Shown here: positions 23,243 through 36,300 of the stretch, piece after piece
Position numbering within the stretch: position 1 is the first letter of the stretch
Layout of the letters: each line of letters begins with the position of its first letter
Source of the DNA: Neospora caninum Liverpool
Lineage: Eukaryota; Apicomplexa; Conoidasida; Eucoccidiorida; Sarcocystidae
NCBI RefSeq assembly: GCF_000208865.1
Contig: NC_018397.1
Location: 4,245,748 to 4,309,747, forward strand
DNA: 64,000 bases
Direction of reading: 5' to 3'
The notes under the pieces: model-generated
The model's input: the letters and a program-made list of their open reading frames with translations, nothing else
What the model was told of the DNA's origin: nothing
The model's database searches: none
Translations under genes and position numbers: made by a program

Positions 23243-25956
23243 GCTTTTGCTCTGTGTGGTTCTGAGTCCTGAAGTTGTGGAAGGAAACGAAGAAGCGCAT
23301 GCACTGTAGTGGCAATTTTGGGCGGAGTGCCGCCGAATGCCTGCCGTTTGATCGAGTTCTCGTAGTGCTTTGGCAATCACTCTGGCCGTGAGGCTGGCTG
23401 ATCCGCTGGACGGGAACCGACACGCCTTTGAAGGTATACAGCCACATGAAAAGCGAAGGTACCGGTGAATCTCCTTATTCCTCGTATTGGATTCCCTATG
23501 AACTTCCGAGGCCGCACAAAAAATGCTTTTCCTTTCCTTTTGAATTCGCTCGCTTGCGCTGCACAGATGAATGGTGACGCGTCTAAAGCTTTATGCAGCA
23601 GAAGAGTTCGAGAGGGAGGAAAAGTCAATGAAGAGGAACAAAGAGCGGAAACGAGAATAGATAGAAACACAGGTTCAACGACGGCGTGTTATTCTAACAG
23701 TACCTGTAATGTACACAGCCACGATTCGCGTCAGCACACGTTCTTCTTGTGTGTCCTGGTGAGCCCATGTGGAATTTGAAAATGAGGAAGAAAAGCAGGA
23801 GGAATAGTATGACGCGGGGCAGGAAGAGAAGGCGAGTTGTAAGAAATGGCGAAGCAAGACAAAGCAGGATGAGTAGAATAATGAGTCAGCGATGAGGAAG
23901 GTGGAGAACGTGGAAGAGAGGATGCAGGAGACGAAAGTGAACGATGCGCAAGAAAAGAAAAGAACACATAGAATAAGTTCGAAGAGGGAGTAGTGGAAAG
24001 ATACAGGTGGAGAGATGAGAAAGAGCAGTGGCTGGATTCACAAAAGCAGCCTCCCGTCCCCACAAGCAGGAACAAACCGGGAGATTGAGCAAAAGATCAG
24101 ACAACTGTAAGGAGGAAAAGCGGGTGGCCCTACCCGATACCGTGTTTATTTTCGAGGGCGATGGTGGCCGCTGTTTCATACTGAAATACAAGATCAACCG
24201 GCTGAAATATGACAGGCGGGGCCGTGACACGGAACTGCATTGCCAAGGGAATTCGTGTGAACTCGCTGCGTGTTTGAGTTTGGAAGTCAGTGTCGGCACG
24301 GTGACAAGTTGAAAGGGGCTCCACAAGTTCTTGTAGATGCATGTCTGCATTTGCATGGCGTCCTTGTGACCAAATTCCGATTCCCTATCACCCCGCCACC
24401 GTAGCAATCGGGCATATTTCTTGGGTTTTCGAAAAGCGACTGGTTCGCTACGCTAGAGGTCAACCCAGTTGTTGGAGTTCATTCTTGCGGCGTGCAAAGT
24501 TATCGCAGAGAACAACCTAACCGTGGTCTAAGGCAGAAGCGCCCAATTTGGCATGTGATGCATCAACAAAGCCATTTCACGCATATAACACATAGCCCCG
24601 TCTTTCCGTATTTCAGGTCACTGATGTTAGTGATCACGGCGTACCCGCTCTTCATACCGAGCCCCCCAAACCGCGAAAACTCCATCGCTTCGCGAATTCT
24701 ATCTACGCGTGTCGCTCTCAGCTGCAGAAAATACCACGAAGGTGGTCAATTTTTTCAGTGTAGTTTGCAGTGCAAAATGCTCCGGAACCCGTAACGCAAG
24801 GAGCAAAAAGACTCACGATCCTCAGTTGCAACAATGCGCTGACGACGCTTCTGCGGGGGTGGTATAGGTATGAGGTGTACGGTGACCTCAGCTAGCTGAT
24901 TTATTACATAGTCAGATTCCGTGAGCGTCAGCGGTGATTCTCCCTAGAAATACAAGTTCTCTTTTGCCAATGAAAAAAGTCCTTCTGTGAGACTTCGCCC
25001 AAGCGCATATAGTTCACTGGCGCCTCCACAGATCGGGAATCCCGATGCTTTGCACCGATGGTAAACTGGCATTGCTACTTCTCATATCATCGTTCATATC
25101 CACCGCAGAACCGGCCCCCAAGATTGTCAAATGATCTACTGGGGAAAAAAAGAGGGCAACTTATCGCGCTCAGCAAAAAGAGACCGTCCTAGGCCATATG
25201 GGCCGACATCTTTTCTTACGACTGCCCAAAAGACGTGTCACCCGCACCTCGTGCCTAGATTCAATTGGACCCGGGGCGAACAGAATTGGATCTGAGAGAT
25301 CCCCCCGTCAACAAACGAAGTGCGCATCTCATCCTCTACTGAGCCACTCCTCGTTGACGGGTACTGTAGTTTCGCAGAAAAATTTGGATCATGCCTCCTT
25401 CCACCTAGAACTGTCTAGTTTCAAATGGTTGTTTCGCATCAAGTTGCGGAGAGCAGCGGCAGATGCGTGTACTGTGCCTGTGAAAAGGCACGCAGCAAAC
25501 TGGCGCTGGCCGACTCAGTCGGTTTAGCTTCCGGTATTGTCATGGTCTTGGGTGGTTGAGTTGAGGAATCCGTGCCGTCACACAAGCGTAGGCTGTCCAT
25601 GACCGTGGATCATTGCACAGGATAGAGAAATACGCCGACTGCACTCTTTTCTCGCGGGGGGGTTTTTGCAATCTGGAATATCAGAAGCCCGCGAGAACGA
25701 TGCGCAGGATCCTCCCCGGGCACGGCGACAGCGCCCTACAGCATTGAATAATGGTTCGGGTGGTGTTCACCTCTCTTGTGACTACTAGGAAATTTACTGC
25801 TGTTTTTGAATAGCTTTTTGGTGCGGCATGTCTCACGTTGCTGCTCATTGGAGTCGCGCTGGTTGGTGAACGCCGCTGTTTGTAGCAAATTGGACACAAA
25901 CATCGCGAAAATCGTCGTTCTGGAGTTCCTGCACAGTCTCGCTCGGAATCGGCAAA
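23243..25956. other. Intergenic region with a purine-rich stretch, no gene seen
   Basis: About 2.7 kb between the dephospho-CoA kinase and alanine dehydrogenase genes. From about 23770 to 24020 the plus strand is strikingly purine-rich (repeated GAGGAA/AGAAAAG). No frame shows family motifs or a clear start with good coding character. Confidence 0.5.
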
Positions 25957-27536
25957 ATGATTATTGGGTGCCCACGCGAAAGAAAACAGGGTGAGGGCCG
26001 AGTTGGTCTCGCGCCGGCCGGTGTTCTGGAGCTTGTTAAAGCTGGTCATACAGTCCTCATTGAGAAGAATGCAGGGGAGAAGGCACATTTCACCGATGAA
26101 CATTACATTCAACAGGGGGCTGAGATTGTTGCCTCTGTGGAGGAGCTATTTGAACGCTCGGAAATGATTGTTAAGGTACGTCAACATCTTCGATTGGGAA
26201 GATCCACAAAGCGATTTTTCCGGAGTAGCTTCGCTTGCTCCATCGTACTGGAAGAAAGGACTTTGTGCGTTTGTTTTTGCGTCCGTCTCATGGGTGCTAG
26301 ACTGCATGGGCCGCGTATACAGACCACCCCTGCCGACATTTGAGCCAGCTTTTGTTATGCTTTCAGTATTGGTTGTTCTGGTGTTTCAGAAAGGGTTGGT
26401 GCAGTTTGCGGGGAGACTAGCCGAACCAGATGATTTCTTTCCTGTTTCCAGTTGGCGTCGACGCGAAAAGTCCTTTTGGAAAACGTCTTTAGCAAACGGG
26501 TTGTTATGGTCGTGTGTTACGAGTAGAAAATTAGTCAACGCTGATGCACACCCTGTTGCGCCCGGTCTGTGTAACACAACAGGTGAAGGAGCCGCAGCCG
26601 GATGAATGGAAGCTCGTGAAGCCAGGGCAGATACTTTTTTGTTACTTCCATTTTTGCGCGAGCGAAAGTCTCACGAAAGCCATGCTGAAAAGCGGTGCCA
26701 TATGCATCAGCTACGAGACGGTTCAGAAGGATGGACGGTTACCTCTTCTCGAGCCGATGTCCGAGGTTGCCGGTAGAATGTCGATTCAATGCGGAATGCA
26801 TTTCTTGGAAACTCCCCACGGAGGATCCGGAGTTTTGCTGTCGGGATTGCCGGGCGTTCGTCGTGGTCGTGTGCTCATTCTGGGAGGCGGTGTAGTGGGA
26901 ACGAGCGCGGCATCCGCTGCCGCTGGTGTTGGAGCGGATGTTGTGATCTTCGACAAGAATGTGGATCGTCTTCGGACACTTGCAAGCATCATGCCCCCGA
27001 ATGTGAGCACGCGGTGCGCCGGCGAGGACGCTCTCCTAGAAGAGCTGTCTTTGTGCGACCTTTTGGTTGGTGCCGTGTTAATTCCCGGTCGCAGGGCGCC
27101 CAAGATCGTCCGTCGAGAACACTTGAAGCGGATGAAACGCGGCTCTGTTATAGTTGATGTTTCCGTTGATCACGGTGGCTGCGTCGAAACGACACGTGTA
27201 ACGAGCCACCACGACCCTGTTTATGAAGTGGATGGAATTATTCACTACGGGGTTGCAAATATGCCAGCTGCGGTGGCGCACTCTAGCACACTAGCCCTTA
27301 CCAACGTCACGCTGCCTTACATCCTGTGTCTGGGGAAGCTTGGGTGGGTGCAGGCGTGTCTGACGGACTCTGCCTTAATGTTGGGATTGAATGTTGCTGA
27401 AGGAAAGGTTCTTCATCCAGGCGTGGCCGAGGCTTTTGGCCTTGACAGCGTTCCTCTGAGCGAATTCCTCGAGGGAGCGCAGGGGGCTGAAAATAACAAG
27501 CGCCTTGATGGGCTAAAAGGGACACAATATGTGTAA
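25957..27536 (+). CDS. ald: Alanine dehydrogenase, bacterial type (two exons)
   Basis: Exons 25957-26175 and 26583-27536 join in phase 0, giving 390 residues, close to the usual 370. The enzyme interconverts L-alanine and pyruvate plus ammonia with NAD(H). The join recreates MIVK|VKEPQ, the conserved block with the substrate-binding lysine. Other conserved points are the N-terminal MIIGCPRERKQGEGRVGLAP (family MIIGvPkEiK..E.RVaLtP), the histidine in CYFHFCA (family YLHLA), SYETVQ, MSEVAGRMS, the Rossmann loop LGGGVVGTSA, VDVSVDHGGCVETT with the catalytic aspartate, and VANMPAAVAHSSTLALTN. All key residues appear intact. There is no obvious N-terminal targeting peptide, so a cytosolic location is inferred. 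The 407-bp intron has GTACGT...ACAACAG ends. Among eukaryotes the family is patchy, which suggests an ancient transfer from bacteria. Confidence 0.93.
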
Positions 27537-30324
27537 GCCGTCGCGGAGTTTTGAAACGCAGCGAGATACTGAGCTGAGGTTTGTACACAGGGTGTATGAC
27601 GTTTGCGATTCGGATGCGGAACTGCGGGAGATCTGCAGGGCCGACCTAAATTCATGTGGGGCGTGCATTTGGCACGAACGCGAAACGTGCTGCAACTGCC
27701 GGTGGTTGGGGTTCTGCCTTTTTTTCGGCTAGAATCAGAACATGCGAAGTCTTTGCTTTCTCGGTTCTGCAGTGTTGCCTCGGCGCACACTAAGGCAAAA
27801 AAAAGGAACTCGCCGACGGTGAAACCTATTGGTTCCACTCGTTAGCACGTTAACCGTAGTACCCCGTCTGGTGTTCCCGCGTTATCTTTCCTCTGCGTGG
27901 ACAAGTGACAATCTCGTTTCACGTATGCCTGTGCAGTCAGCTACGGTCTCGGCGGGTTCCTCCACTTGAAGTGGCGACTCAAGAGTCGTTCGCTTCACTA
28001 CCACGATGAAGCTGTTACACAAAACAGTGACAATAACTTTTCACTTCAAATTTTGGTGACGAGCTCGGGGTACTCTAGTATCTCAAGGTTCGGCCTACCG
28101 TTGAACAAAGTGCTTCGGCTATATGAAGAGCCACCCCTCAATGAGGAAAGCTAGAATTGTACGACACCTGTCCCTGTCGCCTGCAGTCACAGGATTCCTG
28201 TTCACCAGTCTACGTTGTCAGCTAACAGGCACGTCTTGTGGTGCTCATGGTCCGCCGAATTCACGTTCCCGCTAGATACTGCGTCGCTAGGTCACCGTAA
28301 CGGGAACTCGCAAATGACTTTCTTGTGAGGTTCTACTCTTGAGCTAAGAAGCTCAGCTGCCAGCTGACTTTGTCAGTGTTTGTTTCCTTTCCGATTCACA
28401 AAACATGCTAACCTTGTTATTCTGCCCAGCCTGTCTTCGCAGCATCATCCAATTTGAAGGCAACGCAGGTGTGCCATGCTGGGCGCACTGTCCAGCAATT
28501 GGTACATTACCGTCAGCAACGGTTGCATCCTTCACAGCGACCGTCGCCTACGCAGGCTAGACACAGCATACCACTGGTTCTTTGCCATTCTTAGAATTAG
28601 AAAGAAAGGATGATTGTCAGATCCTATTCCAACCCCACAAGAAGCCATTTTAGACTACTATCTGTGTTCTGTGCTTCCAAGCACGCCAACGGGGCGGTGC
28701 GCTCCAGGGCGCTGCCATCCGCGGCGCTCGCACCATGGAGCGCTTCCAGGGCTTTCAAGCGGAGAAATTGAACAAACGAAAGGACGGAAGACGATCACGG
28801 GAGAGGTGAATATATCCAGACATATACCAAAGAAGGAAAATCGTGTAGGGGAAAAGACGGGACAGCAGTCAGTACTGGGGGTTACATGCAATGGAAGCCG
28901 TCCCTCCATGATGCTTCAAACTTATCGAGTAGTGATTGACTCCCCTAAACCCTTAAAAAAGCAGTCGATGTGAGAGTGGAGAGCGCGGATGTTGCCGTCT
29001 TCGTAGGGAAAATAACACCGCCCGGTTTGACATGCCTCGTCCCCCCGCCCAGAAAACCGCATGCTTATTCGGTGGCCAGACCCTGGGTGTTCGATTCACT
29101 TGGGGGCGCCACGAGGAGCGCACACAAGAGACGACGCTAACCAAACGGGGTTCCCCTCTCCTGATCCCGTGCAAATACATGGGACAACACCACTTATGCA
29201 CAGTATGGAGAAGAACCAGGCCGAAACCTAGCACTACGTCTAGTCATCCCCGCGTCATCACCACCCTGCAATCCTCGCTCGGGTCCACGATTGTGAGGAG
29301 TGGCAACTGCACCCGCCAGCAGACTAGGCGCGTCTGACTAGATGCACGTGAATAGGGGAATCGAGTACGCTCAAGATGAGAAAACCATCAAACAAAGCGG
29401 GCAAGAAAAGGCGGAAACCTAGCTTGACGTCTCCTCTGTTGGGTTCTGCACACGCTCCAGCAGAGTCCAAGATGTAGACGATAGCCGAAACAACGGAAAG
29501 AAAAAACAATGGTTCTGAAATCGCCAAATATAGAAACACGAGTACATACACAGCAAGTGCATGCGTGTAAACAGAAGGCAAGAAATGCGCGTTCACACGT
29601 CTGGGGCAATGTACACAAGACAGAGCTGCGCTAGAGTCCGGAAAAATGAATCCCGAAAAATGAGGAATCGGGTCTTTTCCCTGTCGCCAGCCAAACCGTA
29701 GCTCAGACGATATGAGACTGCATTTTTTCGTTCACCTCACTGCGCCTCCGTCGAATCGAACACACATCTTTGTTCTGCCACTCTCTGTTTAGTGTACTGC
29801 ATTTGGAACGACGATGTGCAGAGGTCGGTTGTGTACTTCCCCCTCTGGAACTTTTGCTGTAGCTCGTCAAACGCAGTCGCGCAGTTCACACACCAACGGC
29901 TCTCGAAATTCACTTCAGGACAGTAGAATGCAACTCTGACCTCCGTTCTACGGATGAAACAGAACAAGCAGCTAGACACCCAATAGGAGGGATTCCAACC
30001 ACAAGGTCTCTCCTCCCGTGAACCAAGCAACCACACAGAGGCGATACATCACCATCGAGCAAACCGATATGTCAACCCCACAGATCTCTCCCTAACGTCT
30101 GCTCAGCAGCCCTTTCGCTGCTCCGTGTCGTCTCTATGACACGCCGACTCCTTCGCGGTTTCGAAATCTTGTAGGAAGTGTTTCACTCTGGCGCATATTT
30201 TCTCATGCGGAGGAATAAAAAAAACGAACAAAAACCGGACCTGTTCTCATCAACAGGCTTCTCCAAAAGTTAGCACGAAACATTCTCCGGATCCTGCCGC
30301 CTGTAGCAAAAATCATTAGCTCAT
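27537..30324. other. Convergent intergenic region, no gene seen
   Basis: About 2.8 kb between two genes that end toward each other. There are short frames on both strands, including a 99-codon minus-strand frame at 29737-30036 with three Cys, but none has a supporting start, splice chain or family motif. It probably contains both 3' UTRs. Confidence 0.5.
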
Positions 30325-33300
30325 TTATTTCTTCTTTTTCGTGCTCTTCTCTCCCTCTCGCTTGGGTACCAACGCCTCAATGTCGTAATCGTCATTGTCT
30401 GGCTCCTCATGTTCCGCCTGCAAAGACAAAAAAGTCGCAACTCGCGGGTTTCCGACTTTGACGAGAGAAAGCATGGCGGGATTACGGAGTGCGTCCACCC
30501 GAAAGTATGCTACCATACTTTTGAAAGAGGGTAACTGCCTTTTTCTTCTCTCTTCTTGCTTGCTCTCGTGTGTGGACGGGGAAGACGACCAAACCCCTAG
30601 AAGCGTGTGTCTTTCTCGCCAACCTGCTTCCCACTTGTCCACCCTGTCTTCGAAACAAAGTGACATGCACTCGTATATGCCTCTTGTCGCTACCCCCCAA
30701 AAAGAGAGCCTTCTCCTGGGAAAGCACCTGCAGCTCTTAACTCGATGACATCGATGTCACTGCCGCGCTGTACGTCTACTCACTTCCTCTTCCTCTCCCG
30801 CATCCGCGCCAGGCAGCTGTCCCTGAAGCCACTGGCCCCACGTTAGGACCTGAGGACGCAACGCCCACGACATCACACGGACTAGCCTCTTTGTTGCATT
30901 CACACTGACGAAAAAAGGGATACCCACAGCGCTTTACGGAGGAAACGAGACACCGCAACCCTTGGAGAAGGGGTAAAGCTCTTCATAAGAGGCGAAACCG
31001 GTGTATTCAGTTCCTATCCTCACGCCGGGCGCCTCTTCTCTCCTTTATTCCCCACGCTTCAGTGCGATCGCACCAGCGGTCGCGTCAAAACACGGACATG
31101 ACAAAGCAGACTTGCACAGAAAACCGCTGGCCACGAGATAGGAAACTCTTGCCCAACTGTGTGCAACGAGCAAAAGAGAGTACGTGGAGAAAGCAGCCTT
31201 CCACTTTTTGAGACTACAGACGACAACACAGACAGCAACACGCACACGACCGCTTGCTCCTTTGTCTGTAGAACACACAGCAGGAAAATATTGAGTCGGC
31301 CTTTACCGCAGTGGTGACGCAAACACCCGCGACCTAATTCAACTCAAAACCGTGAGAAAGTCGCGAGGGGAACCCCGTGACTGTTTTCTCAGGCATTGCT
31401 CTTGCTCTTTCCGCACGTCCCAACCCACACGGAGACGCACGACCTGCGAAAGGGACGCCTGCCGCTACCTGCCGACTGTACATACGGCAGGCGCGCTTGA
31501 GTCAGACGCCGAGCACGCAACCGTCGAGTTTGGCACTCTATGTAAAGAACCAGCAGCGAAATCGTAATCGAATGAAACAGCAAGCCGTACTCGAACTGCA
31601 AAAAAAAAGCCTGAGTCGGGGACGGACGAGAGACTCCACGACGCCAACACCCACTGGCAAAAGCGAAACGTGACGCCAGTCTCCACGCTGAGTTTAGAGA
31701 CGGTTGCAGTGCATGCAGACATTATCGGTTTAACGGGCCAGCACATTTCCCCCAAAACACTGCGTCAGAACAGATTGTTAACCTAGCCAGATATACGACA
31801 AACTCAACTTCTACAAATCTTTCTCGAGTCTGGCTATAAGCGTGAGCTAGACCTGGTTTCCACTCACCTGGAAAAGAACCTCCGTCCGTCCTTCCGTATC
31901 ATCGTTGTCGTCGTCGAACCACTGAAACGACACAGTATACGGAGCCACAAAAGAATGCCTAATTCACACATGCGCTGACGGCCGACAGCAGCGATGCGAC
32001 TCGCGCAGCACGATTTTCATTCCAGCAGTGAATGCCCACAAGGAACACGGGACATGCATGGGCAGCGAACAGACATGGAACAGCCGCCACATCCAGCGGC
32101 TCACTCGCCGTCGCCGACGCATTCGCTTCAGAATCTCGACAAAAATTTCAAACGACCGCCCAGATCAGCATGACTTTCTGTTTTCTGAACGCTCCTTGTA
32201 GAGGAAGACGGACCCCCCCGCACATGAGCGAAAACGCCTTGTTCCCGACCTTCTCTCGCAAAGTGGAAACGGGGAGGCAACGCACGAATCTGTCTACAAA
32301 GCGCGAATCCTACGGAACACGTAAAAGCTATTCGTCTCCCTCGTGGCCCGCGTCGTTCGTTTCCTAGGAAACGCTCCAGTGACAAAAGCAACGCGAGTGG
32401 ATATGCCCAGAAGAGCACAAACGGCAAGCCCCTCAGGATCATTCCCATCGTTCCGCTACTTGCCCGAATAAAGGACGAATCTGGAAGGATCTCGGTTGCG
32501 ACCATCGCGTCCCATATTGCCTCGATAAGCGCCGTGCACGGGGACAGTCGAGGGCACTTGACAGCTACAGAGGGACAGCAAAAGACAGCCACAAGAAAAA
32601 AGCCTGCCACATTGTCTCTGTCAATTTCGTTCTAGGGGCGATCCATGAATGAAACCAAGACCCAACTCTACAAAGAATAAACGTAGACATGATGCTGCCT
32701 GCCTGCACAGTTTAGGCGCTCCCTTCTCCGCCAAACCGTGAATCGTAAACTGGTGTAGATCCACCCGGCCACGGTGAGCTAGGACTGGACTGACCCACCG
32801 CCACGCAGCCACACGAAACGCCGCGCCGGCGAGTGAAGACTTGTTTCCACTGTGTGTCCCTTGAGCCCGTGGGGGGGGGGGAGGGCCGCCTTCTCGGAAG
32901 TGAACGCCTCTCCCCCTCTCTCGTGTTTCAGTTCCCCACCGTTGGTCCCCCTTGCACGCGGCCGAGCTTTGGTTGCCTCAGAGAAGGAACTACCCAACAG
33001 ACGCCTCTCCCGTGTCCTCTCCGGTGTCCTTCATCTTGTACACAGCTTTCTGAAGAGCTCCACCTTTTCTACGCGTGTGCGTTCCCAAAGGTTCCGCACG
33101 CCCCGAGACGACGCTCCGTGCGGTAAATGCCAAAAAGCCGCTTCATGTCTGTGACTCATCACCTGTGCGTTTCTGCGCGTGTCCTCAGTTTTCGTCTTAC
33201 CTTTGATCATTTTGACCATTTCCTTGATGAGAACCTGATCCTTGTCTCTGACCTGGCTCTTCTCCAGAAGCGCCTTCCACACGTCCTGAACGGGCTTGAC

Positions 33301-36300
33301 GACCTCCAAGACGCCCTCCATGTTTTCTTTGCCTGCGCTTCGTTTGATGACCACCGCCGCGACAACCGCGCACGGGACGATGCTCGCCAACTCGTCCTCG
33401 TCTTTGAGGACTGCGACAATGTCGTCGACACCGAGCTTCTTGCTGGGGTCTGTTTCGGCTTGGTCCAGTCCCGTCTCGAGAGCTTGGACAAGCAACAGGA
33501 TTTCGTCTTCCTTGTGAGTCAACATCTTGACCAGTTCCTCTCTCTTCCTTCGCTGCTCTTCGAATCTCTCCCGTTCACGTCTTTCCTTCTCCTCCTTCTT
33601 TTTCTGCAGCTCTTCCTGGCGCTTCAACTCCTCGACGTCTTCCCCGTCGAGACCGGTTCCCGCGGACGGAGACGTGGAGGTCACACCCGCCGCCGCTTTG
33701 AAGAGCCTCTGGACCGCCGACTCCTTGGGCGCAGAACCCGGGAAACTGGCGCTCTGCTGGCTCTGCTGGCGGACGCCCGAAGGGACGTACTTGCCGTTCA
33801 CGAAGCTGCCTCCCAACGCGGCATCTTTGCGTGTGCCCAGACGAACGGGCTGAAGGATCTGCACGGGCTCCTCGACCCGAGTCGAAGAGAAGGAAGACGG
33901 CGAAACGTTCTGGCCCCTAGCTGCACTGCTGGCCTCTCTGCTGTCCTCAGAGAGCGACTGGGCCAACGAGGCTGCCGGATGCTGCGCCTGTTGCGTTGCC
34001 TGCGAGGCTCGCGCAGCCCGTTCTTCTTCCTTCTTCTTCTCTTCCTCCATCCGCTGTTTCCACTTGGGAACGAACCGCGCTCCGCCTCCACTTGCCGCCT
34101 TCGTCTGTGGCGACGACGCCTCACGCAGGTCGTCCTTCTCGCTCGGCGAAGAAGCGGCGCTCTCCTTCTCTCCAACTGACGAAGGCGCGGGCGTCGAGGC
34201 GGGCACCGCGCCGTTGCCAACGTCATTGGCTGCCGCCGGACGAGGCGCTGCGGCAGGCGCTTTCCGAGGCGAGTTGGGCTCCAGAAACGCCGCGAGACGT
34301 TCGTTCTGAACAGGCGGCGTTCCGGCAGCGCCCGAACTCCCGCGAGGCCCCGCCCCTTTCTCGTCTTTCCCAACTGCCGGGGTCCGCTTGGAAGGAGGCA
34401 CATAACGCCCAGGCTTGCTCTCCACCGACGACTGAGACTCAAGGGGACGAGACGAGGGCAGTGCGGGAGAAGCTCCGCCGTTCTCCACAGGCGGCGACAC
34501 GTTTTCTCTCTCCACTTTCTTCAGGCGGCTGCGCAGCGACCGAAGATGCTCCGGGCGGGAGTCGGACGATTGCGCAGCAGAGTCTGCGCGCACACATGCG
34601 GTGAAAAGCCAATCAACATCCAATGCCTTCGCATCTTTATCGTCTTCCAACCGATGCCGTCAGCCACCCGAATCGAGCGCCTCAAGCTGAATGAAGCTGA
34701 GGGGCAACAAGCCGTTCCCTGCGACGCTCCTATCCTTCCCCGAGCGGTGACCACGTTAGCCGGGAGAGTCTGCTCCTCGTCTGTCCGTGTGTGTACTGCC
34801 ACGGTGCCGCGAATCAACGTGGAGCAAAGCCGACAAACGGGATACCCGAAAGAGCGTGAACCCTTTCCTGTTGAAAAGCGTTCGATTTTAAACGGAGCAA
34901 ACGGACTCTAATATACATTTGCACGAAGGAACGCGGACTTCCCCTCTCCACGGCCGCCCTTTGCATGTCGCCATCATTTCCCGCCCTACCACGTCTCCTT
35001 CCGCTCGCCGCTTGTTGACCTACCTGCGGCCGAGCCCACGGTCGCTCTCGCCCTGTCCCTGACTGCAGCGAAGTCGAGATCTTCGTCGTCTTCTCGAGGC
35101 CCTCTCTGGCCAGCGAAGCTTCCTTCTCTTTGGGGAGTGGATTTGCGGAGATCCGCAAAATCCAAGTCTTCCTCGTGCTGGCGATTCCCCGCATTCCCTC
35201 CGCCTCGACCTACATCGCCCGGACCCCCGGCCGGAGGAGTGTTCACTGAGCATCGCCACAGATCGACACAGACGCGAAGACCTAGACTCTGCCCCGTGTG
35301 TTCTTCCTGTCTCGAGTGCCGCCTTTTCTCTCCCGCTCTACTGCATGCTTCCGCTGATCCGGTCGTTCTCGTTCTTCTCACGTCGCACATATGTGTGCGC
35401 ACTCAGCGCAAACCCTTCACTTCACCCTGCACTCGCCTGCTTCTGCCGTTCCCCCGCGTGGCCAGCCACGTCCCTTCTCCGCTTCAGGCTTACCTTTCGA
35501 CGCTGATCGGAGCACGCCCAGATCCGCGTCTTCCTCGTCACCCCTTCCGCGTCCCGCTCGTTCTCCCCCGTCTTGTTCACGAGGCGGCAACGGAGCCGAT
35601 CGCCTCCACGGCTCGTCGGGGAGCTCGACCTCTTGCGGGCGCTGGGAGAAAACCGAAACATCCGCATTCACGGGAAGAAGACGCTCACATTTGGGTGCTG
35701 AACAGTCTGTACACGGGTAGAAGCTCTAGGGAAAAGAGACAGTCAAAAATGGACACCTCATAAGCGTTGCAACAGGAACAGAAAGCCTGGATATCATCCC
35801 ATCTGACACATTCTCGTCGTTTCCCCCCCACCTGGCCAAGGAGCGCTGCCCCAAAGAGGACTGTTTTTCACCCGCACGAGCAGAAAGCCAGACTTTTCCC
35901 AGCTTCGCCAGACCGTGTTCCACGCATTTCTCACCATTCGTCCTCCGTCGCGCCGCATGCCTTCCATGCTGCGGCCCCCCGGGCCTCCTGGCCCGAAATT
36001 CGCGCCCTCGCTCTCTCTCCTCCACTCGTCGTCGTCGGAGTCGTCCATCCGGTCTGCCCAGCGGCCGCCTCCTACGCAAGCAGAACAGCGCAAAGATCCA
36101 CCGCGTTACCTTGGGATCCCCCCTGCGCCCCACGTGGCGCTTCAGAAACTGCCGTGCCTTCGGTTCCACACACGGGCGCGCGAACAAATCAGCTGCGTTT
36201 CTCTCGCGTGTGTCCAGTTTCTTCGGCCAGAAAAACCGCCGGTGCCAGTGTTTCTGCTGCCTGGCCCAGTGAAGGAGACGTAGAGCAAGGCCCCATCCGA

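Noticed and set aside
33127..34179. 350-codon plus-strand open frame
   Set aside because: It lies antisense to the large coding exon of the minus-strand eIF4B/W2-like gene and has no family motif. It follows from codon bias of the real gene.
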